This document shows positions 18,278 through 26,624 of a DNA stretch of 64,000 bases, piece after piece. Below the pieces are notes generated by a model. That model was given only the letters and a program-made list of their open reading frames with translations, made no database searches and was not told where the DNA came from. Source of the DNA: an uncultured Eubacteriales bacterium (GTDB lineage Bacteria; Bacillota; Clostridia; Peptostreptococcales; Anaerovoracaceae); NCBI GenBank assembly GCA_902775345.1, contig CACYLW010000003.1, positions 1 through 64,000 of the forward strand, in the 5' to 3' direction. A program made the translations under genes and the position numbers. Numbering within the stretch: the stretch's first letter is position 1; the number at the start of each line of letters is the position of its first letter.

Positions 18278-18334
18278 GAAGGTATTCGCATTTGCACAAT
18301 GATTTGAAGAAACAGAGGAAGTTGAAAAAAGAAA

Positions 18335-19201
18335 ATGCTAATCAATGAAAACTGCAAAAAGTGTCAGCTCAGGAGGAATATAAACGCATATCCTCCGGAG
18401 GCATCACCCGGACAGATAGATGCCTATCAGTCAGGAGTAAGAGATATCCTGGACAGAGGCGACGGGCTCAGCACTCCACAGGTCGCGGAGCAGATGTATG
18501 ACCTCAGGAGGGAGATCTTCGGGGCGGACAGGGATTATTCGGAAATAAAAAGCTATTACAACAACCTCATGCTGTCTCTCTTTCCGTATATGGAGCAGCA
18601 GGTCAGTGAAGCGGAGGATTCGCTGGCAATGGCCGTGCGTTATGCGATGGCCGGAAATTATATCGACTTCGGAGCCATGGAGAGCGTTGACGAAAATGTG
18701 CTCAGGTCACAGCTTGATCAGGCGGCAGACATAGCGGTCAATGCGGACGTGATGGACAGTTTCCGGAAGGACATCCTCGCGGCGGAGCAGATGACATACT
18801 TTACAGACAACTGCGGCGAGATAGTTACGGATAAGCTGCTCATTTCCGTTATACGCAGCCTTTCTCCACGGCTTGAAGTCACGGTGATAGTGCGGAGCAA
18901 GGATGCGGTAAATGACGCAACAACGGAAGATGCGAAACAGATCCGGATGGAGGAAGCTGCGACCCGTGTGATCGGCAATGGTAACGGAATGCCGGGAAAC
19001 GTGATAAGCGAAATGTCTGCTGAAGCCATGGATGCAGTCGATAAGGCGGATATCCTGGTGTCAAAAGGTCAGGGCAACTATGAAGGACTGAGCGGATGCG
19101 GACTTAACATTTATTACTTGTTCCTGTGCAAGTGCGAAGCTTTCATGAAGAGGTTCAAAGTACCGCAGTTTACAGGGATAATGGCGAAGGAAGAGGTCTG
19201 A
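18335..19201 (+). CDS. DUF89/ARMT1-like protein
   Basis: 288 residues. Hallmarks are CKKCQLRRN near the N-terminus, FTDNCGEIVTDKLL in the middle and DILVSKGQGNYEGL near the end, as in DUF89 metal-dependent phosphatases proposed to act on damaged or unwanted sugar phosphates. A GAGGAAG lies about 12 nt upstream. It is followed two nt later by guanine deaminase, which suggests a salvage or clean-up role. Confidence 0.85.
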   Translation: MLINENCKKCQLRRNINAYPPEASPGQIDAYQSGVRDILDRGDGLSTPQVAEQMYDLRREIFGADRDYSEIKSYYNNLMLSLFPYMEQQVSEAEDSLAMAVRYAMAGNYIDFGAMESVDENVLRSQLDQAADIAVNADVMDSFRKDILAAEQMTYFTDNCGEIVTDKLLISVIRSLSPRLEVTVIVRSKDAVNDATTEDAKQIRMEEAATRVIGNGNGMPGNVISEMSAEAMDAVDKADILVSKGQGNYEGLSGCGLNIYYLFLCKCEAFMKRFKVPQFTGIMAKEEV

Positions 19202-19202
19202 A

Positions 19203-20456
19203 ATGCAGATAATACATGCCAATATAGTTTTCTCAGAAGACAGGGAGCATCTCGCAGTACATCCTGACAGTTACATTGCAGTAGATAAAGGGGTGGTAAA
19301 AGGCATATGGCCTGTCTTACCGGAAGAATATAAAAATGCTCCTCTGACAGATCACGGAGACGGAGTGCTCATACCGGCTTTCTCGGATCTCCATGTGCAC
19401 GCCCCGCAGTATCTGAACAGAGGACTCGAAATGGATCTTCTTCTTGCGGACTGGCTGGATAAATGTACTTTTCCGATGGAGGCAAGATACGCTGATCCGG
19501 AGTTTGCCAGACTGGCTTATGACGCATTTGTTGATGACATGATAGCCAACGGAACGATGCATGCCTGCGTTTATGGAACGATCCATTCCGAAGCGACTGC
19601 CTACCTGCTTGAAAGCATGGACAAGAGAGGCATTAAAGGTTTTGTAGGGAAGGTAAATATGGACCGCAGCGCGCAGGATGACCTTCTGGAGGATACGGAA
19701 AAATCGATCCGTGATACAGAGGCATTCCTGGAAAAATACAGCGGAAACAAAAACACAAAGCCGATACTTACTCCGAGATTTGCGCCTACCTGCACAAGGG
19801 AACTTATCAACGGCCTTGGCAGGCTTGGTAAAAAATATAACACCGGAATGCAGACGCATCTCGTTGAATCACTATGGGAGGAAGAACAGGCAAGACTGCT
19901 GTTTCCCGAGTGCTCCTGTGATACGGAGATATACGAGAGGGCAGGACTGATGGATAACGGCCCTGTTATCGGAGGACACTTCATATTCCCGTCTGAAGAT
20001 GATATCCGCATCATGCTGAAATACGACAGCTATGCTGCTCATTGTCCTGATGCGACCGTGAGCGTGATAGCGGGGATCATGCAGACAGGAGCCCTGCTCG
20101 ACAGAGGACTGAGAATAGGTCTCGGAAGCGATATATCTGCAGGGCATCATATAGGTGTATATTCTCAGGCTGCCCGTTCGGTACAGCTGTCCAAGCTCAA
20201 GCAGTTCTATGAGCCGGAAGGCAATCGAAAGATCACCTTCCCGGAAGCTTTCTGGATGGCTACAAAACAGAGCGGAAAGCTCTTTGACGGCACAGGCACT
20301 CTGGAGCCGGGCGCGGTATTCGACGCGCTCGTGATCGACGGTCTTTCCGATGCTGCAAGAAAACTGTCACCAGAACAGGTCGTCGAAAGATTCTGCTATA
20401 TCGGAACAAAAGAGAATATCAAGGCGCGGTATCTGAACGGAAATGCATTATGTTGA
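19203..20456 (+). CDS. guaD: Guanine deaminase
   Basis: 417 residues, amidohydrolase superfamily. It converts guanine to xanthine. Zinc ligands and family motifs: SDLHVHAPQYLNRG, the guanine-deaminase-specific LTPRFAPTCT, QTHLVES, AAHCPDATVS and GLGSDISAGH. Gene order and length are normal. It starts 1 nt after the DUF89 gene and overlaps the SPL-like gene by 14 nt, so these three are almost certainly co-translated. Confidence 0.93.
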   Translation: MQIIHANIVFSEDREHLAVHPDSYIAVDKGVVKGIWPVLPEEYKNAPLTDHGDGVLIPAFSDLHVHAPQYLNRGLEMDLLLADWLDKCTFPMEARYADPEFARLAYDAFVDDMIANGTMHACVYGTIHSEATAYLLESMDKRGIKGFVGKVNMDRSAQDDLLEDTEKSIRDTEAFLEKYSGNKNTKPILTPRFAPTCTRELINGLGRLGKKYNTGMQTHLVESLWEEEQARLLFPECSCDTEIYERAGLMDNGPVIGGHFIFPSEDDIRIMLKYDSYAAHCPDATVSVIAGIMQTGALLDRGLRIGLGSDISAGHHIGVYSQAARSVQLSKLKQFYEPEGNRKITFPEAFWMATKQSGKLFDGTGTLEPGAVFDALVIDGLSDAARKLSPEQVVERFCYIGTKENIKARYLNGNALC

Positions 20457-21321
20457 GGCAAAGGGAATACTGACCGGAAACGCCGGTCATTATGGGATGA
20501 ATATTTACCGTGGCTGCTCCCACGGGTGTATTTATTGTGACAGCAGAAGCAAATGCTATAAGTTTACGCATCCCTTTGAAGACATTGAAGTGAAAAAGAA
20601 TGCGCCTGAGCTGCTCGAAAAAGCATTAAAATCAAAAAGAAAGAGATGCATGATAGGAACCGGTTCGATGTCCGATCCGTACATGCATTGTGAAGAGGAA
20701 CTGCGCCTGACAAGGAAGTGCCTCGAAATAATATATAAGTATGGATTCGGCGCGGCGATCCAGACAAAATCCGACCGGATCCTTCAGGATATTGACCTTC
20801 TGGATGACATAAACCGTTCGGCAAAATGCGTGGTGCAGATCACGCTAACTACATATGATAAGGAGCTTTGCAGTATCCTTGAACCGAACGTATGCAACAC
20901 GCAGCGCAGGATCGAAGTGCTGGAGAAAATGCAGGAGAGAGGCATACCGACAGTTGTCTGGCTTACCCCGGTCCTCCCTTTCATCAACGATACGGAAGAG
21001 AATATCACTTCAATATTGAACGAGTGCGTGAGGACGGGCGTAAGGGGAGTCATCGACTTCGGCATGGGTCTGACGCTTCGTGAAGGAGACCGTGAATACT
21101 ACTATGCTGCTCTCGACAAGCACTTTCCGGGAATGAAGGCCAGGTACATCCAGAGATATGGGAATGCATATGAGCTTCCAAGCCCGAAAGCAAAAGAACT
21201 GACAGCAATATTTAAAAGTATCTGCAGAAAGACTGGTATCATGTCAACTCCGGAGGATTGCTTCAGCTATATGCGTGAACTGCCGGAGAAAAATACTCAG
21301 ATAAGCATTTTCGATCTGTAA
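20443..21321 (+). CDS. SPL-like radical SAM protein
   Basis: 292 residues. A CxxxCxxC cluster motif (RGCSHGCIYC) near residue 30 binds the 4Fe-4S/SAM centre. The rest follows the spore-photoproduct-lyase-like subgroup (GTGSMSDPYMHCEEELRLTR, AIQTKSDRIL, WLTPVLPFINDT). Members of this subgroup are widespread and mostly uncharacterised; a DNA photoproduct role is not implied. It overlaps guaD and precedes a PHP protein. Confidence 0.88.
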   Translation: MHYVEAKGILTGNAGHYGMNIYRGCSHGCIYCDSRSKCYKFTHPFEDIEVKKNAPELLEKALKSKRKRCMIGTGSMSDPYMHCEEELRLTRKCLEIIYKYGFGAAIQTKSDRILQDIDLLDDINRSAKCVVQITLTTYDKELCSILEPNVCNTQRRIEVLEKMQERGIPTVVWLTPVLPFINDTEENITSILNECVRTGVRGVIDFGMGLTLREGDREYYYAALDKHFPGMKARYIQRYGNAYELPSPKAKELTAIFKSICRKTGIMSTPEDCFSYMRELPEKNTQISIFDL

Positions 21322-21350
21322 ATATGTGACCGGATATGAAAGGCGGCAAA

Positions 21351-22085
21351 ATGTATATATATGAGACACACTGCCATACATCACCTGTAAGCAAGTGCGG
21401 AAAGGCTTCCGCATATGAAACGGTATGTTTTTATAAGCAGTTCGGCTATGACGGCATCTTTATAACCAATCACTTCCTGGACGGAAACATAAACCCGGAA
21501 GCGCGGGTGCTGCCTTACTGCGAGCAGATCGATTACTATTTCTCTGATTATGAGGAAGCCGTCCGCATAGGTGCGTCCGCCGGCATCAAAGTGTTCCCGG
21601 GCGTTGAACTTTCCTGTAAAGGCACGGACTTCCTGATATTCGGTCTGGATAAGGAGTGGTACAAGGCTCACCCTGAGATCCTTGAGATGAAAAAGACGGA
21701 AGAACTCCCGTACCTTATGGAGGCCGGAGCTTTAGTAATACAGGCGCATCCTTACAGAGAGGCGCATTATATAGATCATATCAGGCTGTTCCCGAGATCG
21801 GTTCACGGAGTTGAAGTTATCAACTCCAATCAGGCATGGGGAGCCAATGAGATGGCGGAAATATATGCCGAACAGTACGGATTCCTGAGAACTGCGGGAT
21901 CAGACAATCACTGGGGAGGAAATGCTTTCACAAGGCTGCGCGAGAAGGGGTTCAGACCTGAACTGGCCGGCATGTGCAGCGATACTGAAATAAACAGCGT
22001 CGGGGATTTTATCGCCGGAGTTAAAAGCGGCAGTTTCAGATCATTCCTGATAGATGAGAACAAAAAAATAACGATCCGGGAATAG
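21351..22085 (+). CDS. PHP-domain metal-dependent phosphoesterase-like protein
   Basis: 244 residues. Metal-binding motifs of the PHP family: ETHCHTSPVSKCG at the N-terminus, ITNHF, VFPGVELSC, IQAHPYRE and GSDNHWGGN. Probably hydrolyses a phosphate ester; substrate unknown. The second ATG is preferred because AAAGGCGG lies 5 nt before it. The stop codon lies in the loop of the following hairpin. Confidence 0.88.
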   Translation: MYIYETHCHTSPVSKCGKASAYETVCFYKQFGYDGIFITNHFLDGNINPEARVLPYCEQIDYYFSDYEEAVRIGASAGIKVFPGVELSCKGTDFLIFGLDKEWYKAHPEILEMKKTEELPYLMEAGALVIQAHPYREAHYIDHIRLFPRSVHGVEVINSNQAWGANEMAEIYAEQYGFLRTAGSDNHWGGNAFTRLREKGFRPELAGMCSDTEINSVGDFIAGVKSGSFRSFLIDENKKITIRE

Positions 22086-22097
22086 TCCCGGATCGTT
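22070..22097. terminator. Bidirectional terminator enclosing the PHP stop codon
   Basis: ACGATCCGGGA (22071-22081) pairs with TCCCGGATCGT (22086-22096); the four-nt loop ATAG holds the stop. T-rich tracts follow on both strands (GCTTTTT on plus; seven T on minus), so it also terminates ecsC. Confidence 0.9.
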
Positions 22098-22104
22098 TGC
22101 TTTT

Positions 22105-22893
22105 TCAGTGTCTGCCGCTTTTCAGCTGATCCACCAGAAAACGCCGCTGGTACTTCAGAACGGCATAGTCGCTGATCCTCTCCATGTATATGAAATCGGA
22201 TGCGCCGCCTATAACGCCGACAACAGGTATCTTTTGCAAAAACTTCATCAGAAGCAGTGCGTGGGCAAGTGCCACGGCTGCTTCATTTATTCTCTCGTCT
22301 ACAGAACTGTCATCGCTGGAAAGACCTTCCCTGATGAGTCTGTTGACCTCTTTGTTCGCACGCAGCATGTCGTCGCCGTCCTGTACGGCAGCAGTGATCA
22401 CCCGCAGGATGAATTTCTGCTCCTCCTCAGTATCAAATGAGTAGCCGTACTTCATCGATATCTTATAAATGTTTCTGAGAAGCAGGGTGATGAAAAGGAC
22501 GATATCAGGGATGGTGCCGCCGACGAATCCCAGCGCAGCGCCTGTTACTGTGGAGACAATGGTATGAGCGGTCCCTGTGGCTGTGGCGCGGCGTTTGAAC
22601 CTGCGCATCTGTCTGCCTCCGCCAAGCTCTTCGAGACTGGCTGTGTCCGCTTCGAACTCTTCGATTATCTTATCTGCAGAGAAAGTCTTGCTGATTATCG
22701 TGGAGCCTTTGGAGAAAATCAGATGGAAAGCCTTTGAAAAGGCTGCATCAAGAGTGGCTTCGAGTTTCGCCGGCACCTTGTCTTCAAGAAGCATATCCAG
22801 CTTGGTAGGCTCCCTGTTCAGCTGCTTTCTGAGAAAGCGTCTCTCAGCTCTCCTAAGCCCTTCTATCTCTCTCTGCAACACTGTCTTTGCCAT
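22105..22893 (-). CDS. EcsC-family protein
   Basis: 262 residues. A charged N-terminal region is followed by the EcsC core with glycine-rich hydrophobic stretches (TVTGAALGFVGGTIPD; KIPVVGVIGGASDFIYM), suggesting membrane association. EcsC relatives are known from the Bacillus ABC transporter operon but their biochemical role is unknown. Divergent from a membrane methyltransferase, with an inverted repeat spanning the shared upstream region. Confidence 0.83.
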   Translation of the reverse strand: MAKTVLQREIEGLRRAERRFLRKQLNREPTKLDMLLEDKVPAKLEATLDAAFSKAFHLIFSKGSTIISKTFSADKIIEEFEADTASLEELGGGRQMRRFKRRATATGTAHTIVSTVTGAALGFVGGTIPDIVLFITLLLRNIYKISMKYGYSFDTEEEQKFILRVITAAVQDGDDMLRANKEVNRLIREGLSSDDSSVDERINEAAVALAHALLLMKFLQKIPVVGVIGGASDFIYMERISDYAVLKYQRRFLVDQLKSGRH

Positions 22894-22909
22894 TTCTTAC
22901 TCCCGGTCC

Positions 22910-23016
22910 TGATCACTATCATAATAATAGCAGGAAAAGCACAGTGAAATGAAGTGCTATTGTCGATCTATCGGTACTCAACAAACAATGCCGGTGTGTT
23001 ATTATTATAGTGATCA
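22910..23016. promoter_or_regulatory. Divergent control region with inverted repeat arms
   Basis: TGATCACTATCATAATAAT (22910-22928) and ATTATTATAGTGATCA (23001-23016) are near-perfect inverted copies, one just upstream of each divergent gene. They could be two sites for one regulator or simply matched promoter ends. No consensus -35/-10 pair stands out. Confidence 0.4.
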
Positions 23017-23699
23017 TGAGTAACAACGAGAAAAAGGAGCTTCTCAAAGAGGCAATAATAAAAATACTGTCGGGCATCATGCTGCTTGGGGCGCTGCTGT
23101 TTATCCCTGCGGGAGACCTGCATTGGAGAAACGGCTGGCTTCTGATGGCGATACTGTTCGTCCCCATGTTCGCAGCAGGGATCATAATGCTCATCAAAGC
23201 TCCCGGCCTCCTGAAAAGCAGGCTCAGGGCAAAGGAGTCACAGGGCGAGCAGAAAGAAGTGATCGCTTTAAGCGGGCTGATGTTTATTGCGGCATTTGTG
23301 CTGGCCGGACTGACTTACCGTTTCCGGTGGATGCAGCTTCCGGAAACGGTCATTTGGGCTGCGGTAGTGGTATTTTTGCTCGCTTACTGCCTGTTCGGCG
23401 AAGTGCTGCGCGAGAACCGCTATCTTTCCAGGGTGATAGAAGTTCAGGAAGATCAGACTGTTGTGGATACGGGACTGTACGGGATAGTAAGGCATCCGAT
23501 GTATTCTGCGACCGTTCTGCTTTTCCTCAGCATGCCGCTGGTGCTCGGCTCGCTGCCTTCTTTTGTTATAATGCTTGCATACATACCTATAATAGCGAAA
23601 CGGATCAGGAACGAGGAGATGGTCCTCGAAAAAGAACTGAAAGGTTATACAGAGTATAAAGGGAAAGTCAGATACAGACTGATACCTTTCATATGGTAG
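23016..23699 (+). CDS. Isoprenylcysteine methyltransferase-like membrane protein
   Basis: 227 residues, about five membrane segments. The C-terminal part has the phospholipid/isoprenylcysteine methyltransferase pattern: VVDTGLYGIVRHPMYSA with RHPMY binding SAM, then a conserved IRNEEMVLEKELKGYTEY. The ATG is preferred over a GTG six nt upstream. The natural substrate in bacteria is generally unknown. Confidence 0.85.
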   Translation: MSNNEKKELLKEAIIKILSGIMLLGALLFIPAGDLHWRNGWLLMAILFVPMFAAGIIMLIKAPGLLKSRLRAKESQGEQKEVIALSGLMFIAAFVLAGLTYRFRWMQLPETVIWAAVVVFLLAYCLFGEVLRENRYLSRVIEVQEDQTVVDTGLYGIVRHPMYSATVLLFLSMPLVLGSLPSFVIMLAYIPIIAKRIRNEEMVLEKELKGYTEYKGKVRYRLIPFIW

Positions 23700-23738
23700 G
23701 GTCAGAAAGTCTGATCGCTGACAAGAAGGACGGTTCGG

Positions 23739-24557
23739 ATGAAGATTTATGTACTTGTAGATAATACTGACGGTCATGGCCTCAAGGGAGAATGGGGCCT
23801 GTCTTTCTATATAGAATACAATGGCAGGACGGTCCTGCTCGATGCAGGCCTGTCACCGCTGTTCGCTGACAACGCGGAGAAGATGGGTCTTGATATAAAT
23901 AAGGTGGACTATGCCGTGCTGTCGCATGCGCACGATGATCATGCCAATGGGCTGGAGCGCTTCTTCGAACTGAACGATCACGCGATGCTTTATGTAGCGG
24001 AGGGATGCGCTGAAAACTGCTATGACAGGGAGGGCCTGCTCTTCAGGTATGCCGGTATTCCGCGCGGGATCATGAGCCGCCATGCTGACAGGATCATCAG
24101 GGCAGATGCTGACATGATGATCGCTGACGGTATAAGATTACTGGGACATACTACTCCGGGTCTGGAAAAACTAGGCCGTATGGAAAAGATGTATCTGAAG
24201 CAGGGTTTAATGAGATACATACCTGATGACTTCAGGCATGAGCAGAGTCTGGTGTTTGATATGGATGACGGGGTGGCCATATTCAACAGCTGCTCCCACG
24301 CCGGCGCTGACAACATAATAAACGAAGTGGCGGAGGTGTATCCCGGAAAAAGGGTCGTGGCGATGATCGGGGGCTTCCATCTCTTCAACAAAAGCGATGA
24401 ATATGTAAGAGCCTTTGCTCAGCGGCTGGAGGCGGCCGGAGCCGTTGACATTTACACAGGGCACTGCACCGGACAGAAGGCCTGGGACATACTGCACGAT
24501 GAGCTCGGCGACAAGGTACATGCGCTGAGCACAGGCCTTGTATTTGAACTTCAGTAA
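23739..24557 (+). CDS. MBL-fold metallo-hydrolase
   Basis: 272 residues. The metallo-beta-lactamase signature is LSHAHDDHANGL (HxHxDH), followed by NSCSHAGADNI, GGFHL and TGHCTG ligand regions. The EWGLSFYIE opening and overall form match the archaeal-type dihydropterin phosphate synthase-like MBL subgroup, often found in clostridia with no proven role. Its last base overlaps the next gene's upstream ATG. Confidence 0.87.
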   Translation: MKIYVLVDNTDGHGLKGEWGLSFYIEYNGRTVLLDAGLSPLFADNAEKMGLDINKVDYAVLSHAHDDHANGLERFFELNDHAMLYVAEGCAENCYDREGLLFRYAGIPRGIMSRHADRIIRADADMMIADGIRLLGHTTPGLEKLGRMEKMYLKQGLMRYIPDDFRHEQSLVFDMDDGVAIFNSCSHAGADNIINEVAEVYPGKRVVAMIGGFHLFNKSDEYVRAFAQRLEAAGAVDIYTGHCTGQKAWDILHDELGDKVHALSTGLVFELQ

Positions 24558-24577
24558 TGCGGACAGAGGTAAGTGGG

Positions 24578-25258
24578 ATGACGGAAATACAGGAAAGACT
24601 GTTTGAACTTCAGGATGAAAAATACAGGGAATTCCAGACAAAGCTGATACCGACGGCGGAGCCGTCGACGGTGATTGGCGTAAGGACGCCCGAACTGCGC
24701 AGGTTCGCAAAGGAACTGCTGAAAGCGAATGACACGGATGCATTCCTTGCGGCGCTTCCGCATGAGTATTTCGATGAGAACCAGCTGCACGCGTTCATAC
24801 TGTCCGGCATGAAAGACTATGACAGATGCATGACCGGAGTATGCGGATTCCTGCCGTTCGTAGATAACTGGGCTACCTGTGACCAGCTGTCACCTAAGGT
24901 GTTCGGCAAAAATAAGGACGATCTTCTTATACATATAAAAGAATGGCTTCGGTCAGACAGGACGTACACGATAAGGTTCGCGGCGGGTATGCTCATGCAG
25001 CACTACCTGGATGATGATTTCGATATCTCTTATCCTGAAATGGTGGCTGCTGTTGAATCTGATGAGTATTATGTGAACATGATGCGCGCATGGTATTTCG
25101 CGACAGCACTGGCAAAGCAGTATGCAAGCGTCATATCATTTATAGAAGAAAAAAAGCTCGATAAGTGGACCCACAATAAGACCATACAGAAAGCGGTCGA
25201 GAGCTACCGGATAACACCGGGACAGAAAGCGTATCTCAGAAGCCTGAGACTAAGATAA
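24578..25258 (+). CDS. AlkD-like DNA alkylation repair protein
   Basis: 226 residues of HEAT-like helical repeats. Family hallmarks are GVRTPELRRFAKEL, FVDNWATCDQLSPK (the Trp-Asp-containing DNA-facing segment) and the closing THNKTIQKAVESYRI. DNA glycosylase for cationic alkylpurines in characterised members. The ATG at 24578 is chosen because GAGGTAAG precedes it; an ATG at 24557 is possible. Directly followed by an alkyltransferase fusion, forming an alkylation-repair pair. Confidence 0.88.
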   Translation: MTEIQERLFELQDEKYREFQTKLIPTAEPSTVIGVRTPELRRFAKELLKANDTDAFLAALPHEYFDENQLHAFILSGMKDYDRCMTGVCGFLPFVDNWATCDQLSPKVFGKNKDDLLIHIKEWLRSDRTYTIRFAAGMLMQHYLDDDFDISYPEMVAAVESDEYYVNMMRAWYFATALAKQYASVISFIEEKKLDKWTHNKTIQKAVESYRITPGQKAYLRSLRLR

Positions 25259-25260
25259 GA

Positions 25261-26244
25261 ATGACGATCGAACAGAAAGTATTCAGCCGCAGGCGTTTCA
25301 GCACAAAACGTCTGGAGGACTACGGATTCAGGAATATGGATGTCTGTTATTCGCTGTCGAAGGAATTCATGGACGGCGGTTTTACTGCGGAGATAAGAGT
25401 GTATCAGAACGGTAACGTTGCCGGCAGAGTCATGGACAACATGATAGGTGAGGAGTATATCCCTCTTCGCATGCCTAATTACGAGGGAGCGTTCGTAGGT
25501 TCTGTAAGAGCAGCCTATGAGGAGCTCCTGCTCGGCATAGCGGATGCGTGCTGCACGGAAGTATCTTTCGTCTCGGATCAGAGCAACCGCATTGCCGCCC
25601 TGATATTCGACAGATACTCCGTTGAGCCTGACTTCCCGTGGGACGAGGGTGAAAAGAATCCTTCGGGAGTATTCAGGCATGCCGGAAACAACAAATGGTT
25701 CGGGCTCATAATGAACATCGACAGACGCCATCTCGACAAAAGCGCAGACAGTGAGACGGTCGACGTGATCAATCTGAAGGCGGATGAGAACAAGACGGCC
25801 GCCCTGCATAAGATAAGAGGTGTCTATCCGGCATATCACATGAATCACAGCAAGTGGATATCTGTCGTGCTCGATGATACCCTTGATGACAGGGATGTCA
25901 TGGATCTTGTGGATGAGAGTTTCGATCTTACAAACAATGCTGCAGGGGTCCTGAACGAAAAGCTGATCAGAGAGGCACTGAGCATCGCTGACAGCATACC
26001 TCCGGGAAAGGTCATGTCCTATGGACAGATAGCAGAGATGATGGGGCGCCCGAAGAACGCCCGCCTTGTAGGCAAAATAATGAGCATGCAGGACAGATAC
26101 GGAAATCATCCGTGTCACAGAGTGGTAAACAGCGCGGGACGCACAGTCCCGGGATGGACGGAACAGAGGGAACTGCTCGAAGCTGAGGGCGTTGAGTTCA
26201 GGGAAAACGGAAATGTCGACATGCGCAGGTTCCGCATGGACTAG
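25261..26244 (+). CDS. MmcQ/YjbR domain fused to O6-alkylguanine alkyltransferase
   Basis: 327 residues with two domains. Residues ~1-220 match MmcQ/YjbR proteins (GVFRHAGNNKWFGLIMNI, INLKADENK, GVYPAYHMNHSKWISVVLDD). Residues ~230-327 match the MGMT catalytic domain, with a helix-turn-helix (GKVMSYGQIAEMMGRP, NARLVG) and the acceptor Cys285 in PCHRVV. Because the Cys is intact it should repair O6-alkylguanine, unlike alkyltransferase-like proteins. It begins 2 nt after the AlkD-like gene. Confidence 0.88.
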   Translation: MTIEQKVFSRRRFSTKRLEDYGFRNMDVCYSLSKEFMDGGFTAEIRVYQNGNVAGRVMDNMIGEEYIPLRMPNYEGAFVGSVRAAYEELLLGIADACCTEVSFVSDQSNRIAALIFDRYSVEPDFPWDEGEKNPSGVFRHAGNNKWFGLIMNIDRRHLDKSADSETVDVINLKADENKTAALHKIRGVYPAYHMNHSKWISVVLDDTLDDRDVMDLVDESFDLTNNAAGVLNEKLIREALSIADSIPPGKVMSYGQIAEMMGRPKNARLVGKIMSMQDRYGNHPCHRVVNSAGRTVPGWTEQRELLEAEGVEFRENGNVDMRRFRMD

Positions 26245-26268
26245 AGATACAGAAAGAAAGGGATTCAG

Positions 26269-26430
26269 ATGGAACGTTTTCAATCCGGCCTTTTCCGCCG
26301 GATAGTGATGATACATATGCTGCAGGCGCTAGTCCTTTCCGTTACCGGTATAGTGGACAGCGCGATCGTCGGTCATTTCTGGGAAGCTGAAGGCCTGACG
26401 ATCCGGTATCGGGCCTCGGGCTGCGCATAG
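26269..26430 (+). pseudogene. MATE efflux transporter, N-terminal remnant
   Basis: A 53-codon frame with a plausible AAAGGG ribosome site reads QALVLSVTGIVDSAIVGHF, a typical first MATE helix. It then shifts frame after EGL and stops at TAG 26428-26430. The full family is ~440 residues. The remaining 160 nt before the next gene hold no more of it. A frameshift plus large deletion is the simplest explanation. Confidence 0.6.
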
Positions 26431-26624
26431 TATTCGCCGCGGCAGAAAACGTAAATTACTCGCATGCTTTCGATCTTAACAACGTATGTATACGTGTTCT
26501 GAAGCAAAGCAACCGCCGGTTGACAGATTGAAAATCCCGGTTGGTAGAGTGCAACCGTCTGAAACTGTAAATTATAGGTGCAAAACAGTTGAAGACACAT
26601 TCAAAAGACCGGGGAGGTAAACAA

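Noticed and set aside
20443-21321. True spore photoproduct lyase
   Set aside because: Only the cluster motif and general plan agree; the sequence fits the broad SPL-like radical SAM subgroup, and no sporulation genes are near.
25204-26316. 370-codon antisense reading frame
   Set aside because: It is the shadow of the YjbR-MGMT gene caused by codon bias; no ribosome site and no recognisable protein sequence.
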